Below, one piece after another: positions 45,286 through 58,839 of a DNA stretch of 64,000 nt (within the stretch, counting starts at the first letter, position 1; each line of letters starts with the position of its first letter). Origin of the DNA: Anisus vortex (taxonomy: Eukaryota; Mollusca; Gastropoda; Planorbidae); assembly GCA_949126835.1 (NCBI GenBank), contig OX421499.1, positions 23,905,990-23,969,989 on the forward strand, written 5' to 3'. The notes beneath the pieces were generated by a model, which saw only the letters and a program-made list of their open reading frames with translations, was not told the DNA's origin and ran no database searches. The position numbers and the translations under genes were made by a program.

Positions 45286-46504
45286 CCATAACCCTACAAA
45301 AAGTACATATGTGATGCAACCCCGTGGAATGGTACTGAAGTCGGCAAAATAGGATAATTAGTTTTATGTATTGAATTAAAGCTAATTCATTTATCTACAT
45401 ATTGGTGAAAAAATCTTTAAAATCCATTAATTAGTTCAAAAGTTATTCAAAATTACATAAGTAAAGGTAAGGGAAGTCCTTTTAAAGAAATATGAAAAAT
45501 AAAACAGTATCGATTTTTTTAAAATTTAACATTGCAACAGATAATTAATTATTTCCAGGACAAACAAATATGAACCAATCGTCATGAAATTTAACAAACA
45601 TAATCATAATGAATTAATTAACAAACAAGCTGTTAAAGTTTTAAGTGTTTTAAGTAATATTTATTATAGTTTTAAACAATTTAATGTTTAGAGGACATTT
45701 TGCGTGATTTTATACAAAAGCTGCATAAAAACACATTTTTGAGTAATTTCTAAAAATAAATTGGGCTTAAAAATTTCACAGTTATAAGTTAAGGCGTTCA
45801 ACATTACAAATCAATAATAATCTAAAAAACGACCTAGGACCCTTTTCTTCACATTTTTTGCATTTATTGAAAAATCAGTTTTACCGACTTCCGTACCGGT
45901 TCGTGGGGTAGCGTCACATATATGTGAAAGTACCCATTCAGAAACATTTAGGTATGAAAGGCCAGATTTCTTTAGTACCCTTGAATGCAGATGAGGCAGC
46001 ATTTGGCACATACGGGCGGTCAGTGCCTCTAAGCTTGAGAGGCTTTACTTTGAACATCACCGTTACTAACCTTCCCTAGTTTTTTTCTTAAAAAGGCGCC
46101 CCCCCCCTTTTCAGTCTTAAAAAGGTCCCACTTTTTAGCAGTTAAAATGTCCACTTTTCAAAATTCCTAAATAGGTCAAAGTTTTATTCATTAAAAAGAC
46201 CTACGTTTTCGTTCTCGAAAAGGTCCCTCTATTGTCTTGAAAAGAGTTCACTTTTTTATTCTTAAAATATAAAAAGGCACCACTCTCTGTCATTGGAAGA
46301 ACAAAAATGTTTTATTCTTAAAAAAAGGCCCCAATCTATTAGAAAATGGGCGTAAGGAGAGCGACCGCTCCCCCTGCTACTCACTGGCTAGGTTACTGAA
46401 CTAGGCCCTTCTTAAAAGTGTTTACTAACGCCATAACCTTAAGGCCCTTTGTTTCGCAAAGAACACAAAGAAATAAGAATTGTCAACGCCTTGTCCCTCT
46501 CACT
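45286..46504. other. AT-rich intergenic DNA with degenerate repeats
   Basis: From 46085 to 46345 short, imperfect units of the form CTTAAAAAGG followed by a C run and ACTTTT recur irregularly. A 66-residue minus frame at 45811-46011 matches nothing I recognise. No gene called. Confidence 0.5.
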
Positions 46505-49500
46505 GTCTCTCACACACCCACACTTGTACATCTCACACACCCACACTTGTACATCTCACACACCCACACTTGTACATCTCACACACCCACACTTGTACAT
46601 CTCACACACCCACACTTGTACATCTCACACACACATACTTGTACATCTCACACACCCACACTTGTACATCTCACACACCCACACTTGTACATCTCACACA
46701 CCCACACTTGTACATCTCACACACACACACTTGTACATCTCACACACACACACTTGTACATCTCACACACCTACACTTGTACATCTCACACACCTACACT
46801 TGTACATCTCACACACCTACACTTGTACATCTCACACACACACACTTGTACATCTCACACACCTACACTTGTACATCTCACACACCTACACTTGTACATC
46901 TCACACACACACACTTGTACATCTCACACACCCACACTTGTACATCTCACACACCCACACTTGTACATCTCACACACACATACTTGTACATCTCACACAC
47001 CCACACTTGTACATCTCACACACCCACACTTGTACATCTCACACACCCACACTTGTACATCTCACACACACACACTTGTACATCTCACACACACACACTT
47101 GTACATCTCACACACCTACACTTGTACATCTCACACACCTACACTTGTACATCTCACACACCTACACTTGTACATCTCACACACACACACTTGTACATCT
47201 CACACACCTACACTTGTACATCTCACACACCTACACTTGTACATCTCACACACCTACACTTGTACATCTCACACACCTACACTTGTACATCTCACACACA
47301 CACACTTGTACATCTCACACACCTACACTTGTACATCTCACACACCAACACCTGTACATCTCACACACCTACACTTGTACATCTCACACCCACACTTGCA
47401 CATCTCACACACCCACACACTTGTACATCTCACACACCCACACACTTGTACATCCTACACACCCACACTTGTACATCTCACACACCCACACACTTGTACA
47501 TCTCACACACCCACACACTTGTACATCTCACACACCCACACACTTGTACATCTCACACACCCACACTTGTACATCTCACACACCCACACACTTGTACATC
47601 CTACACACCTACACTTGTACATCTCACACACCCACACTTGTACATCTCACACACCCACACACTTGTACATCCTACACACCTACACTTGTACATCTCACAC
47701 ACCCACACCTGTACATCTCACACACCTACACTTGTACATCTCACACACCCACACTTGTACATCTCACACACCCACACACTTGTACATCCTACACACCTAC
47801 ACTTGTACATCTCACACACCCACACTTGTACATCTTACACACCTACACTTGTACATCTCACACACCCACACACTTGTACATCTCACACCCACACTTGTAC
47901 ATCTCACACACCCACACTTGTACATCTCACACACCCACACTTGTACATCTCACACACCCACACTTGTACATCTCACACACCCACACACTTGTACATCTCA
48001 CACACCCACACTTGTACATCTCACACACCCACACTTGTACATCTCACACACCCACACATGTAGACCTCACACACCCACACTTGTACATCTCACACACCCA
48101 CACTTGTACATCTCACACACACACACTTGTACATCTCACACACCCACACTTGTACATCTCACACACCCACACTTGTACATCTCACACACCTACACTTGTA
48201 CATCTCACACACCTACACTTGTACATCTCACACACCAACACTTGTACATCTCACACACCCACACTTGTACATCTCACACACCCACACTTGTACATCTCAC
48301 ACACACACACTTGTACATCTCACACACCCACACTTGTACATCTCACACACACACACTTGTACATCTCACACACCCACACTTGTACATCTCACACACACAC
48401 ACTTGTACATCTCACACACCCACACTTGTACATCTCACACACACACACTTGTACATCTCACACACCCACACTTGTACATCTCACACACACACACTTGTAC
48501 ATCTCACACACCCACACTTGTACATCTCACACACACACACTTGTACATCTCACACACCCACACTTGTACATCTCACACACACACACTTGTACATCTCACA
48601 CACCCACACTTGTACATCTCACACACACACACGTGTACATCTCACACACCCACACTTGTACATCTCACACACACACACTTGTACATCTCACACACACACA
48701 CTTGTACATCTCACACACCCACACTTGTACATCTCACACACACACACGTGTACATCTCACACACCCACACTTGTACATCTCACACACCCACACTTGTACA
48801 TCTCACACACCCACACTTGTACATCTCACACACCCACACTTGTACATCTCACACACCCACACTTGTACATCTCACACACCCACACTTGTACATCTCACAC
48901 ACCCACACTTGTACATCTCACACACCCACACTTGTACATCTCACACACCCACACTTGTACATCTCACACACACACACTTGTACATCTCACACACACACAC
49001 GTGTACATCTCACACACCCACACTTGTACATCTCACACACCCACACTTGTACATCTCACACACCCACACTTGTACATCTCACACACCCACACTTGTACAT
49101 CTCACACACCCACACTTGTACATCTCACACACACACACGTGTACATCTCACACACCCACACTTGTACATCTCACACACACACACTTGTACATCTCACACA
49201 CACACACTTGTACATCTCACACACCCACACTTGTACATCTCACACACACACACGTGTACATCTCACACACCCACACTTGTACATCTCACACACCCACACT
49301 TGTACATCTCACACACCCACACTTGTACATCTCACACACACACACTTGTACATCTCACACACACACACTTGTACATCTCACACACCCACACTTGTACATC
49401 TCACACACACACACTTGTACATCTCACACACCCACACTTGTACATCTCACACACCCACACATGTAGACCTCACACACCCACACATGTAGACCTCACACAC

Positions 49501-50170
49501 CCACACTTGTACATCTCACACACCCACACTTGTACATCTCACACACCCACACTTGTACATCTCACACACCCACACTTGTACATCTCACACACCCACACTT
49601 GTACATCTCACACACCTACACTTGTACATCTCACACACCCACACTTGTACATCTCACACACCCACACTTGTACATCTCACACACCCACACTTGTACATCT
49701 CACACACCCACACTTGTACATCTCACACACCCACACTTGTACATCTCACACACCCACACTTGTACATCTCACACACCCACACTTGTACATCTCACACACC
49801 CACACTTGTACATCTCACACACCCACACTTGTACATCTCACACACCCACACTTGTACATCTCACACACCCACACTTGTACATCTCACACACACACACGTG
49901 TACATCTCACACACCCACACACTTGTACATCTCACACACACACACGTGTACATCTCACACACCCACACTTGTACATCTCACACACCCACACTTGTACATC
50001 TCACACACCCACACTTGTACATCTCACACACCCACACTTGTACATCTCACACACCCACACACTTGTACATCTCACACACCCACACACTTGTACATCTCAC
50101 ACACCCACACTTGTACATCTCACACACACACACTTGTACATCTCACACACCCACACTTGTACATCTCACA
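46505..50170. repeat. 3.7-kb satellite of a 23-bp unit, about 160 copies, with higher-order structure
   Basis: The unit is 23 bp (TCACACACCCACACTTGTAC plus ATC). Variants replace CCCACAC with CACACAC, CCTACAC or CCAACAC, add 2 bp (CCCACACAC), or change CTTGTACAT to CGTGTACAT, CATGTAGAC. No stop occurs in any plus frame, so the three frames stay open for up to 1023 residues (HTHTCTSHTPTLVHLT...); these are artefacts with no sign of translation. The 5' part has a 345-bp (15-unit) period, the middle carries the 25-bp units, and 48240-48620 alternates two forms as a 46-bp dimer. Confidence 0.95.
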
Positions 50171-50431
50171 CTGGTCGCCACTGGTTGAAGCGGGTATGGG
50201 TTGAAAAGGGTGAAGGCAGGGGGGGGATTGATTTGAAGTCGTTGAATCATGTAGTTTATATAGACCAATAGCTCAGTTTCTCTGGTTAACAATTACAATA
50301 CAGAAAATCTTTACAGACCAAAAAAAAAAAGAATATGTGAATGTTATGAAAAGTGATAAAGTAAAAATAAGCTCCAAGAAATAACAATTAATTATAATTT
50401 TGATTCCAAGAGTTGATGTAATGAATGTATA
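50171..50431. other. Flank of the satellite
   Basis: The satellite stops abruptly at CACTGGTCGCCACTGG. Nothing else recognised. Confidence 0.6.
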
Positions 50432-50991
50432 GAGCGTTCGCAATGGGCGTGGCTTAGGTTTTTTAGTGACGTATTTGTGTAAATAGATGCCACTTGGTGT
50501 ACAAAAATGGTGAAGTACTTCTTTATCATGCCAAATTCACATCTGAATATCGGCTATCCTACGCACAAATCATTAGATAAATCGTCGTAGATCATCTTAC
50601 TAGTACAAGAGAAAGACTGACATGGTATTTTTTCAACGAATTTCAACATTTTAAGCTCAATTCATCATCTTAATATCTGGCCGGTAAGTGTTGCATTTGA
50701 ATGGATTTATTGAAGTGAATTATTGGAGTCATTCATTATTTTCATTGTAGGCCTAATCGTTCAATAGTAATATAACATTTTTAATGTAAGAATCTTCTTG
50801 TGATAGGTCTATTAATCTAATATAGAATTAATAAAATCCATATTAATACATTAATCATCATTTTAAACACAAAATATAAATGTAAAAAAACTCGAGCCTA
50901 TATGAAACTATATTAATACAGCGGCCATTGTACACCATTACACATAGTAAACAAAAAACACGTGATTTTTGTCACGTGATTGCAAACGCCC
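50432..50991. mobile_element. TA-targeting MITE, GRGCGTTYGCAAT ends, copy 2
   Basis: It starts GAGCGTTCGCAATGGG after TA (50430-50431) and ends GTGATTGCAAACGCCC before TA (50992-50993). Shared with copy 1 (21177-21610) are GGCGTGGCTTA, CTCGAGCCTATATGAAAC, ACAGCGGCCATT and CACGTGATTTTTGTCACGTG. TAGGCCTA occurs at 50748. Confidence 0.75.
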
Positions 50992-53389
50992 TATTGTAAA
51001 AAGTTATTTTAAAATAATAATGCGTTCAAAAGCAGCGAGCGCTATGATGCAGACAGACGCTTTGTTACAATAGCCTTTTTTTTTGTTGGAGAACGAATTG
51101 GAAAGCTATCGACACGGCGATGATGAGTGCAATTATCCCTGAGACGTGATTACCTTGTTGTTTTTTTTTTTTTTTTAAATTGCACACGTTTACTAGGTTG
51201 TTGCATTTAAAAAAAAACAACCACCAACAACTGTGGAATGTGAAATTAGCGTGTTAATTAAATGTGTACTGTAACACACCGGTAATGTTGACAATGTTAA
51301 GTGGAAACAAAGATGGATAAACAACGGTGTTTCGTTTAAAACACAAAGTGTTTATTGGGGTAAGCGTGGATACGCACAACTTAACAATGATGTATACAAG
51401 GTGAAAAAAACACACACTAAAAACACGGTTTTGTGTTTATAAAAATTGTGAGAAAACATGTAGTGCCAATAAGGCATGTGATAAACAATAGCGTTCTGTT
51501 TTATGCAAATAAATAATATTTGAACTTCACGTTGGGAATATTTACATATTTTTATGATATTTAACAATTTTATATTTTAAAATGTATGGGAGTTTTGTGA
51601 TAGGCCTACTTAAATATTCTTCATCATCATTGCCCGTCACCCCAACTGGGGTATGGGCCGCCAACCACAGATCTTCCTGTCCTGAGCCATTCTCACTAAT
51701 TGAGTCCACCTGTACCCCATCTATTTCGGTGTCTGCCTCAAGAGCGCGTCTTCAGGTACCTTACATAAAACTAAAACTATAAATCTGGTAATAGTTGGAT
51801 TCAAATGAAAAAGTTATAAAAAAAACATACGAGAATTCAGCGAATTGCCAGCTGAGAAAGAAGTCGCTGTAAGAAACGTGTTGAGAGCTGCGCTAGAGAT
51901 GATTACCGGTAGTCCATGGCATTGCCGGCATCTGATTGCATACAGCTATAACAACATTGATACTCACCCCCCCCCCCCATGCACGCCATCAATTTCCATT
52001 ATAAAAGTATCTAGCAGACTAATATACTAATTTGTCTGGTCACGCGGAACGACCAAGGGAATTGGCTGATGTCATCATTTGAACAGCTGACTCAGAGAAA
52101 GAGTCCGCTGAAATATGTGACCATAACAGTGTGATCATGTACTGTTACGTAAGAACTCAGACTAGCAAGGAATTGGGATAAAAAAAACAACAGAAACAGC
52201 TCTTTAGCGATTTTATCAAGGTAAGCTAATGGACACACAATTACTCTGAACATAAACTAAAAGTTCACAAGAATTAAAGTTTTATTTTGTTTAAATATTA
52301 ATGATTTTAATTGGAAAATGTTTTGTGCTTATGTTTATGACCACATAATTAAATTGTTAGTAATAAAATATTTCATTTTATTTTCCAGTTTTATTTTATC
52401 TAACACACACGTAGCCTACACAAACACACACACACAAACACACACAAACATATACACAAAAACACAAACAAACACACACAAACGACATAAAAACACACAT
52501 ACTTAAACACACATATTTTAAGAGGTTTAATTGCGGCCCTACGCTCATATTTTATGATGGGATTTTGTCTGTTAGTGAAGTCAAAATTAAAAAAAAATTA
52601 AACACAAAAAAAAGAACATTATAACTACTTAGTACAGTTATTCAACTAGAAAAGGTAATCAACAGTTCGTGATGTAATCAACAGTTCGCCTATCACTTGT
52701 GCACTAATTCAAACGATACCAAAGAGACTATTCCTCAAAATTTGACTAAATTTATATATCAAGTAGAATGTAGGCTATAGGCCTATGTGATTACAAAAAA
52801 AAAATATATTGCATACAATTCAAATTAAAAATAATGATACGTTGCATTAAATAGCCTACAGTTTAAATTAGTTGTTTTTTTTAAATGATAGGCCTATGCT
52901 ACTATTATTTATCTAATAATACAGTCTTGTTAACTGCCGTGTGCAGACTTTTCATTCAGGACTCAAGTATCTTAACAACGTTTTAGTTTAAAAGCAAAAA
53001 AAAACAACAAAAAACAAGAATAACTGTTGAATAAATAGAACGTTTCTTAAAACGTTGAAATTACTTCCTCTTTGAGTTCCGCGAAGTTTTTTTAGGTAAA
53101 GCGTCTGACGGTAGTCGGACTTTTAGATCTTAGAAGCTTGGAGAGACAAGCCAATGATTGACGGAGGCCCAGATAACACTCTGGGTTTAGGACATTCCTG
53201 GCTTATCTCCTCAATTGCTTGCCACGACTGCATTTCAGGGGCAGCCAGGTCTAGTGGGGTTAGGAAGTAGTTGGAATGAAGATGACTTTGACCTACTAGC
53301 GCCAGGGTTTTATGTACCACAGAAGTGAAGAATTGTATTTAAGGAAACTATTACAGCTTTTAGTGAGTGAGAGACCATGAACAGATGTC
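50992..53389. other. Intergenic DNA, no gene recognised
   Basis: A CA-rich microsatellite lies at 52410-52500 and is itself interrupted by TAGCCTA. The block 51610-51745 (CCCGTCACCCCAACTGGGGT...) has the look of a dispersed repeat but no second copy is in the window. TAGGCCTA at 51601, 52778 and 52889. Confidence 0.5.
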
Positions 53390-53451
<62 letters not shown>

Positions 53452-53460
53452 GTCTATCTG

Positions 53461-53499
<39 letters not shown>

Positions 53500-53616
53500 G
53501 TCTATCTATCTATCTTTCTCTCTATCTATCAATCTATCTATCTATCTATCTGTTTATATGTCTATCTGTCTATCTATCTGTCTATTTATCTATCTATCTA
53601 TCTATCTATCTATTTA

Positions 53617-53652
<36 letters not shown>

Positions 53653-53910
53653 TCTATCTGTCCTTATTTCTCTCTATATATATCTATATATCTATATATC
53701 TCTCTGTATCTGTATATCTGTTAATCTGAAGATCTGTCTATCTATCTATCTATCTATCTATCTCTAATATATATATATATCTATCTATCTGTCTTTATTT
53801 CGCTCTCTCTCTATGTAGGCCTATATATCTATCTGTAGGCTATCTGTTTATTTTCATATCTTTCTATCTATCTATAGGCCTATATCTATCTATAGATCTA
53901 TCTATCTATC
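53390..53910. repeat. TATC tetranucleotide microsatellite
   Basis: About 0.5 kb of CTAT/TATC repeats with TCTG, TTTA and TATATA interruptions. Three interruptions are TAGGCCTA or TAGGCTA (53816, 53836, 53875). Plus-strand frames ([10 protein letters not shown]) are artefacts. Confidence 0.95.
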
Positions 53911-54884
53911 TCTTATGCCCATCTATCATTACATAACCCAATCTAAGAGCACGTTATAAAGAATGAGTTCAGTAATATAGGTCAGTGTGAAAGCAATAAA
54001 ACACTTTTTTTGTTTTTTAACATCGTAACCTTTTTTTTTTTATTAAAGAATCATTTTATTACACTAGTAAATCTCATTTTATTACACGAGTAAATCTCAT
54101 TTTATTACACGAGTAAATCCCATTTACTTTTCACGAGATACGACTTTTGTCAGACAATTTAATTTTAAGGTGTTTGCTATTATCGTAATATTTAAAAAAT
54201 AAAACGTCAGGTAAAAATTCAATTCTGCTGATACAAATTATCTTTAAAAAAACAAACAACCAGAAACGCCAACATCAGAAACCAATGAAAGATAAGTGTA
54301 TTGACAAAGAATACGATAGGGGGAGATAAACTGTAACCGGTTGCGCAAGACCCACCCTACAGGGAAGCTGTGTTTGCTTGTGCTAAGGGGAGATCAAACA
54401 GGAGGAGGTAACTAGCAACAAACTGCCTTATGTAAACTGCATTCTGTTATTGCGCAAGAACGCAGGGGCAATAAAAAAAACAACAACAGGTTTTTAAGGA
54501 GTTATCTTCCTTTCTGTTTCCCTCGATCGAAGTTTAAATAGTCAGTTCTGGCAAAGGAGTGTCTGGCGGCCATGTGTTTGAAACAGTAGAAGTGATTGTG
54601 TGGCCAGGTCAATGCTGCGGAACACCCAGTTATCTATTTTCTCTATTCCATATGTGCTCAAACCACGCCATTTCTATGAAAACACATTATTTGTAAATGT
54701 GCTCATACTAAAACAGAGATAAAAAAAATAATAATGTATCATTGAACCGTTTTGGCAAGAATTTAATTTAACGCCCTTTTTCAGCGGAATTATGGTTTTA
54801 AAATTGTTTCCTTAAAGTACGCTTAATAATTCCTAAATACACGACAGATATAGGCCTAGTCATATAGATATATATATATATATA
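53911..54884. other. Intergenic DNA with a short 26-bp repeat
   Basis: About three copies of CATTTTATTACACGAGTAAA plus a few bases lie at 54040-54125. A tiny SINE-like piece (GATTGTGTGGCCAGGTCAAT) is at 54595. No gene. Confidence 0.5.
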
Positions 54885-55110
54885 CAGTAAAAAATAGGTG
54901 CCGGTACTCAGTGATGGATTGCCTAACTTTTAAAGCACTTTCGCATTTTATATTTTAATTCTTATTGCGCAATTTTAAAATAATTCAATTTTAACAAATT
55001 AATAAATTATTAATAAACGTTAAAATACAAGAAAAGTAATAATTTTTTCTCCACATTGAAAAAAGTGCCGGTACGCAGTACCGGTGCATACCGTCACAAA
55101 AAAAGCACTG
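54885..55110. mobile_element. Probable MITE in a TA microsatellite
   Basis: It begins CAGTAAAAAATAGGTGCCGG and ends GTGCATACCGTCACAAAA...GCACTG, with GTGCCGGTAC words near each end. It lies between TATATA runs, so its target duplication cannot be judged. A TA microsatellite (55111-55200) interrupted by TAGGCCTA follows. Confidence 0.45.
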
Positions 55111-55112
55111 TA

Positions 55113-55168
<56 letters not shown>

Positions 55169-55177
55169 CCTATATAC

Positions 55178-55200
<23 letters not shown>

Positions 55201-55208
<8 letters not shown>

Positions 55209-58200
55209 CATATACATATATACAATATATATATATATACATATGTTTGTTTTGATATACCGCACCGCTTTCCTTCCTCCACACACTGTATGCGCCCTCA
55301 CATCAACCTGATTCATAACAAGAGCTAATGAATGGAAACGTGTCGGGCCTCCCGTACACCGGCCCCTTCTCTCCATCGCCACCCGTGACTCCGATCTGAA
55401 AGGCGTATCTGCCAAGGAGACTCAAAAAAATAGTGCCGACTAGAATAATAATATGCTTCTAAACATAGAACATGTTTTAAAATAAGTGGGGAAAAAAATA
55501 AAATGAAAGATAGAAAGAAGGCTACAGGCTACAGGGCTACAGGGCTACAGGCTACAGGTGGTAGCAATACAGAAGATGAAAACTGCACTAGGATTTACCA
55601 ATAGGAAGGTGGGGTGAGGGTGGGTTGCCAAGTCAAGTTCGACAATCCTATATTTTAAAGAATCCTGTGTAGAGAGCTATTTCTTTCCCCTCCTAAACAT
55701 ATCACAGTTATCGTTCTTTAAAATCTCTCACCCCCAATGTACATAGATATATAAATCAGAAGCCGTATCGTGTAGTTTTAATCTATTAGGTGAGATGTTT
55801 AAAGAGTTTTTTTTAAGGGAGGCATTAAGGAGTAAGTAATGATGCGTGGAGGTAGCTGAATGATGTGGGTAGATGAGAGGAGAGGTGGGTTATTGTAAAT
55901 ATTAGTGGTCGAGATGGGGGTGGTGGTGGTGGGGGGGGGGAACTCCATAAACTAGATAATACATTTGTAATTAGAATTTATTTTAAAAAGGATAGAGATG
56001 GTAGAGATGGCGAGTTCACTTTCAAGTAGGTGACACATTTTCTGAGGGCTATTCTACCTACATCTCGTGAGGGCTATGATTTCAAGGACGTATGTATGTA
56101 CCCATGGGCCACTTCTGCACGCAAGGGTCAAATCGCTGGCGAAGTGTGGAAACCACCAGTACGCTTGCATCAAGAGAAAACCGGTGGGCCAACGCAGGTG
56201 GACCACCCCCATCCCTGCATCGCGTCAGAGTTCTCATGACCCACCGAAAGGCTCCTAGCCTCGGTGGGGAGAAGCAATGTGCGCAGCGTTCCCGCCTCAA
56301 CCCCGACCCCGTGCCCGTATGCCCATTCTTATATTATGGGATTTGTGCTACCGGGCGACAGTGCAGGCATACGAGCGAGCCACCACGATACTGATCCGAG
56401 GGGAATTGGGCAAGGCTGGGGAGAGAAGTGTACTGCATGCACTGCCTTAACAGCGTGCCGCGGGGTGGCTAGTCTCGGACAATATCTTGGTTTCCCCTCC
56501 CCCCCCCTAGATATACCCCTTTACATCATTACGACCAGGACGTAAAGCCAAAAAAAAAACTCGTCCGGTATTTTATGAGACACTTATAAATCGGTTTCAA
56601 GGACGGTCGCTGGCTGTCTTAGTTCAGTTGAAGATGTCATCTGTATTTGATCGGGAGGAAGATTTGGAGGGCTAGATGCACAAGTGGTTGGTGGTTATTG
56701 ATATTTTCTATATTTATTAAAAGTCAAGGCCCATTTAATGTTGCTGTATAGTATGTAGCTGTGGTGGTCTTACTTATTAACTGGTAGCCTTTCTTTGCGG
56801 CTAGGAAATAGATTGAAAACTACTTAACAATGTAGGATAACAATTCACTTTAAAATATGAATATCAATTCTGGAAATCAATCGTCCAGTATTTATTGTGA
56901 TAGTTTTTTTTCTTTTTCTTTTAACAAAACACATTGTAGTCATTCTTTTCTCCGTCATTTTGACGGGCATAACCACTAGTAATGTTATAAAAACAGTATT
57001 TAAAAAAAAAGGATGAATGATTAATTTTAAACATTACAGATTGAACATTCAGTTCATAATTTTTTTCAAGCAAAGGCAACGTTGATGTATATGTTTACGT
57101 ATTTAAGTCTACGAAACAAAAAAATTGGTCATGTATATAGCGCCTCACTCCATGCTAATGCAAGCATGCTCAGCGCGCTCAAAACCCAGTATTTTAAGCT
57201 ATAATAATCAATGACATATAATGCTTCTTCATTAACTTCATATGAATTTCAGAATCTTTGAATTTGTTTAATATAAAGAGCCATAGTCGGCTGTTTTTTT
57301 ATTGATGTTGAGGGTCAGTAGCTTTCTTTTATATGATAAGGCCGTAAGAAAGGTGACAACTCATTATTTTGGTCCCCAACGTGGTTGACCTTTTGACGGG
57401 ACAAAACGGAAGCGCGTAGGACGCAATAATCTGCTTTATAGAATGAGCGTCTGTAATGTATAAGATAAAATAAAGCTATTGTAAGCTTAAGCGTATACAT
57501 TTTAGGTTCCTTGTCTTGCATAATGTGCATGTCTAATATATTATATATATTGGCGCGAGGATATTTTCCTGAATTCTAAACTGATTTCATAGAGGAAAAA
57601 ATGTATCCCATGCAGCATCCAAGGGTGTTTGTGAAGCAGCGTTCCAATGCTTCCTTAGCCAAAGGGTAAATGGGTTACCTGGATAGCTGCCTTACTTTCT
57701 GTAAGATACATCTGCCCCTACTAAAGTCGGCTTGCCACCATGGATGTGCAATGAAGGCGAATCGAAGAAGGCTGCACTGTCTCCACCCCCACCACCCTCT
57801 CTTCTGCACTCTTAGCCTCTTCTTTGCACCAATTCTCCCCTCCCCCTCTTTTTTTTCCAGCTTACAACTATGGGCCATGTCAATGCCTAAAACATGTAGT
57901 TGATTTTTTTTAAAGAGAATACCAGCACATGCTGCATACCTCTTTTATTAGCTACATTCAGTGTCTCTCTACACTATTTACCGACGACATCAGTACATCT
58001 CCAGTCGTGTAGATATAGAGTCTGCCGCTATCTGATGGATGTATGCCAACATAATCTTTTACATAGAAACATCTCCCTGGCTACTGAAAGGTGCAAAAGT
58101 GCGCAAAAATACAACAACGACGCCGCATCAAACATCACGGGAGTGGGGGGGGACCACTCTCCCCCGAGACTAACAGAGGTCAACGCGCCAACGAAAACGA

Positions 58201-58329
58201 ACCCCAAAAAAATATACGGTAACTATGTTCGATGCTCGTCTCTAGAAACAAGATAAATCAGTAGGCCGTGTAATCTTACATTAAAGTAACGGTTCTCAAG
58301 TTGTGTTTTTTTAGTTCAGCCCTGTAAAC
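55201..58329. other. Intergenic DNA with a GC-rich block and repeat tails
   Basis: At 56010-56540 the composition turns GC-rich and several short frames overlap on both strands, but none has a domain I recognise. A piece of the second SINE family (ATATAGCGCCTCACTCCATG...GCATGCTCAGCGCGCTC) is at 57128-57180. A 3' tail of the CR1-like LINE (AGCGTCTGTAATGTATAAGA) is at 57380-57475. GGCTACAGG repeats at 55520-55560. Confidence 0.5.
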
Positions 58330-58433
58330 CAATGGCGTACCGAGGGCTGGTGTCACCCGGTGCGATAAACTTTGGGTGCCCCCCCCCCCAACCCCCGCCC
58401 ACGACTTTCACTATAGCTTTCGTCTCCTTAAAA

Positions 58434-58701
58434 CAGAAGTCGGGAACCCATGGCTCGCGAGCCAGATGTGGCTCTTTTGATGGCTGCATCTGGCTCACAG
58501 ACAAATGTTCGATTATTTTAAAAATGTTTATATTAGACTTTTTTATCTACATATAAATTGCATATCAATGCTGGCATTACACAAAATGCACACATTTACT
58601 TGAATTTTTAGTATTGAACATAATGTATGGCTCTCACAGGATTACTTTTCAAAATGTGTGGTGTCCTTGGCTCTCTCAGACAAAAAGGTTCCCTACCCCT
58701 G
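58434..58701. mobile_element. hAT-type MITE, CAGAAGTCGGGAACC ends
   Basis: The ends CAGAAGTCGGGAACC and GGTTCCCTACCCCTG pair as inverse copies; CCTTAAAA is duplicated on both sides (58426-58433, 58702-58709). Related to 32623-32973. Confidence 0.85.
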
Positions 58702-58839
58702 CCTTAAAACAAGCCTACGGTTCAAATATCAAATATGACAAAAACAATAACAAAATTATCAATTTAATATTAGAAAGTAAAAGCAATAAACAACTGAGCC
58801 AACCGTACAATAAATAGTTTTTACGTTAAAAGTAAATAA

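Noticed and set aside
46505..50170. Resemblance of CACACCCACAC to yeast telomere (Rap1-type) repeats
   Set aside because: Similarity is limited to a CA-rich word that is common in simple repeats; there is no functional context.
46418..50271. Open frames of up to 1023 residues (His/Thr-rich repeats)
   Set aside because: They exist in all three plus frames because the 23-bp unit has no stop codon; codon choice is dictated by the repeat and no start, splice or domain signal is present.
57670..57903. Kozak-like GCCACCATGG near 57736 and overlapping frames
   Set aside because: The frame is short, ends soon and shows no domain; the match to Kozak is likely chance.
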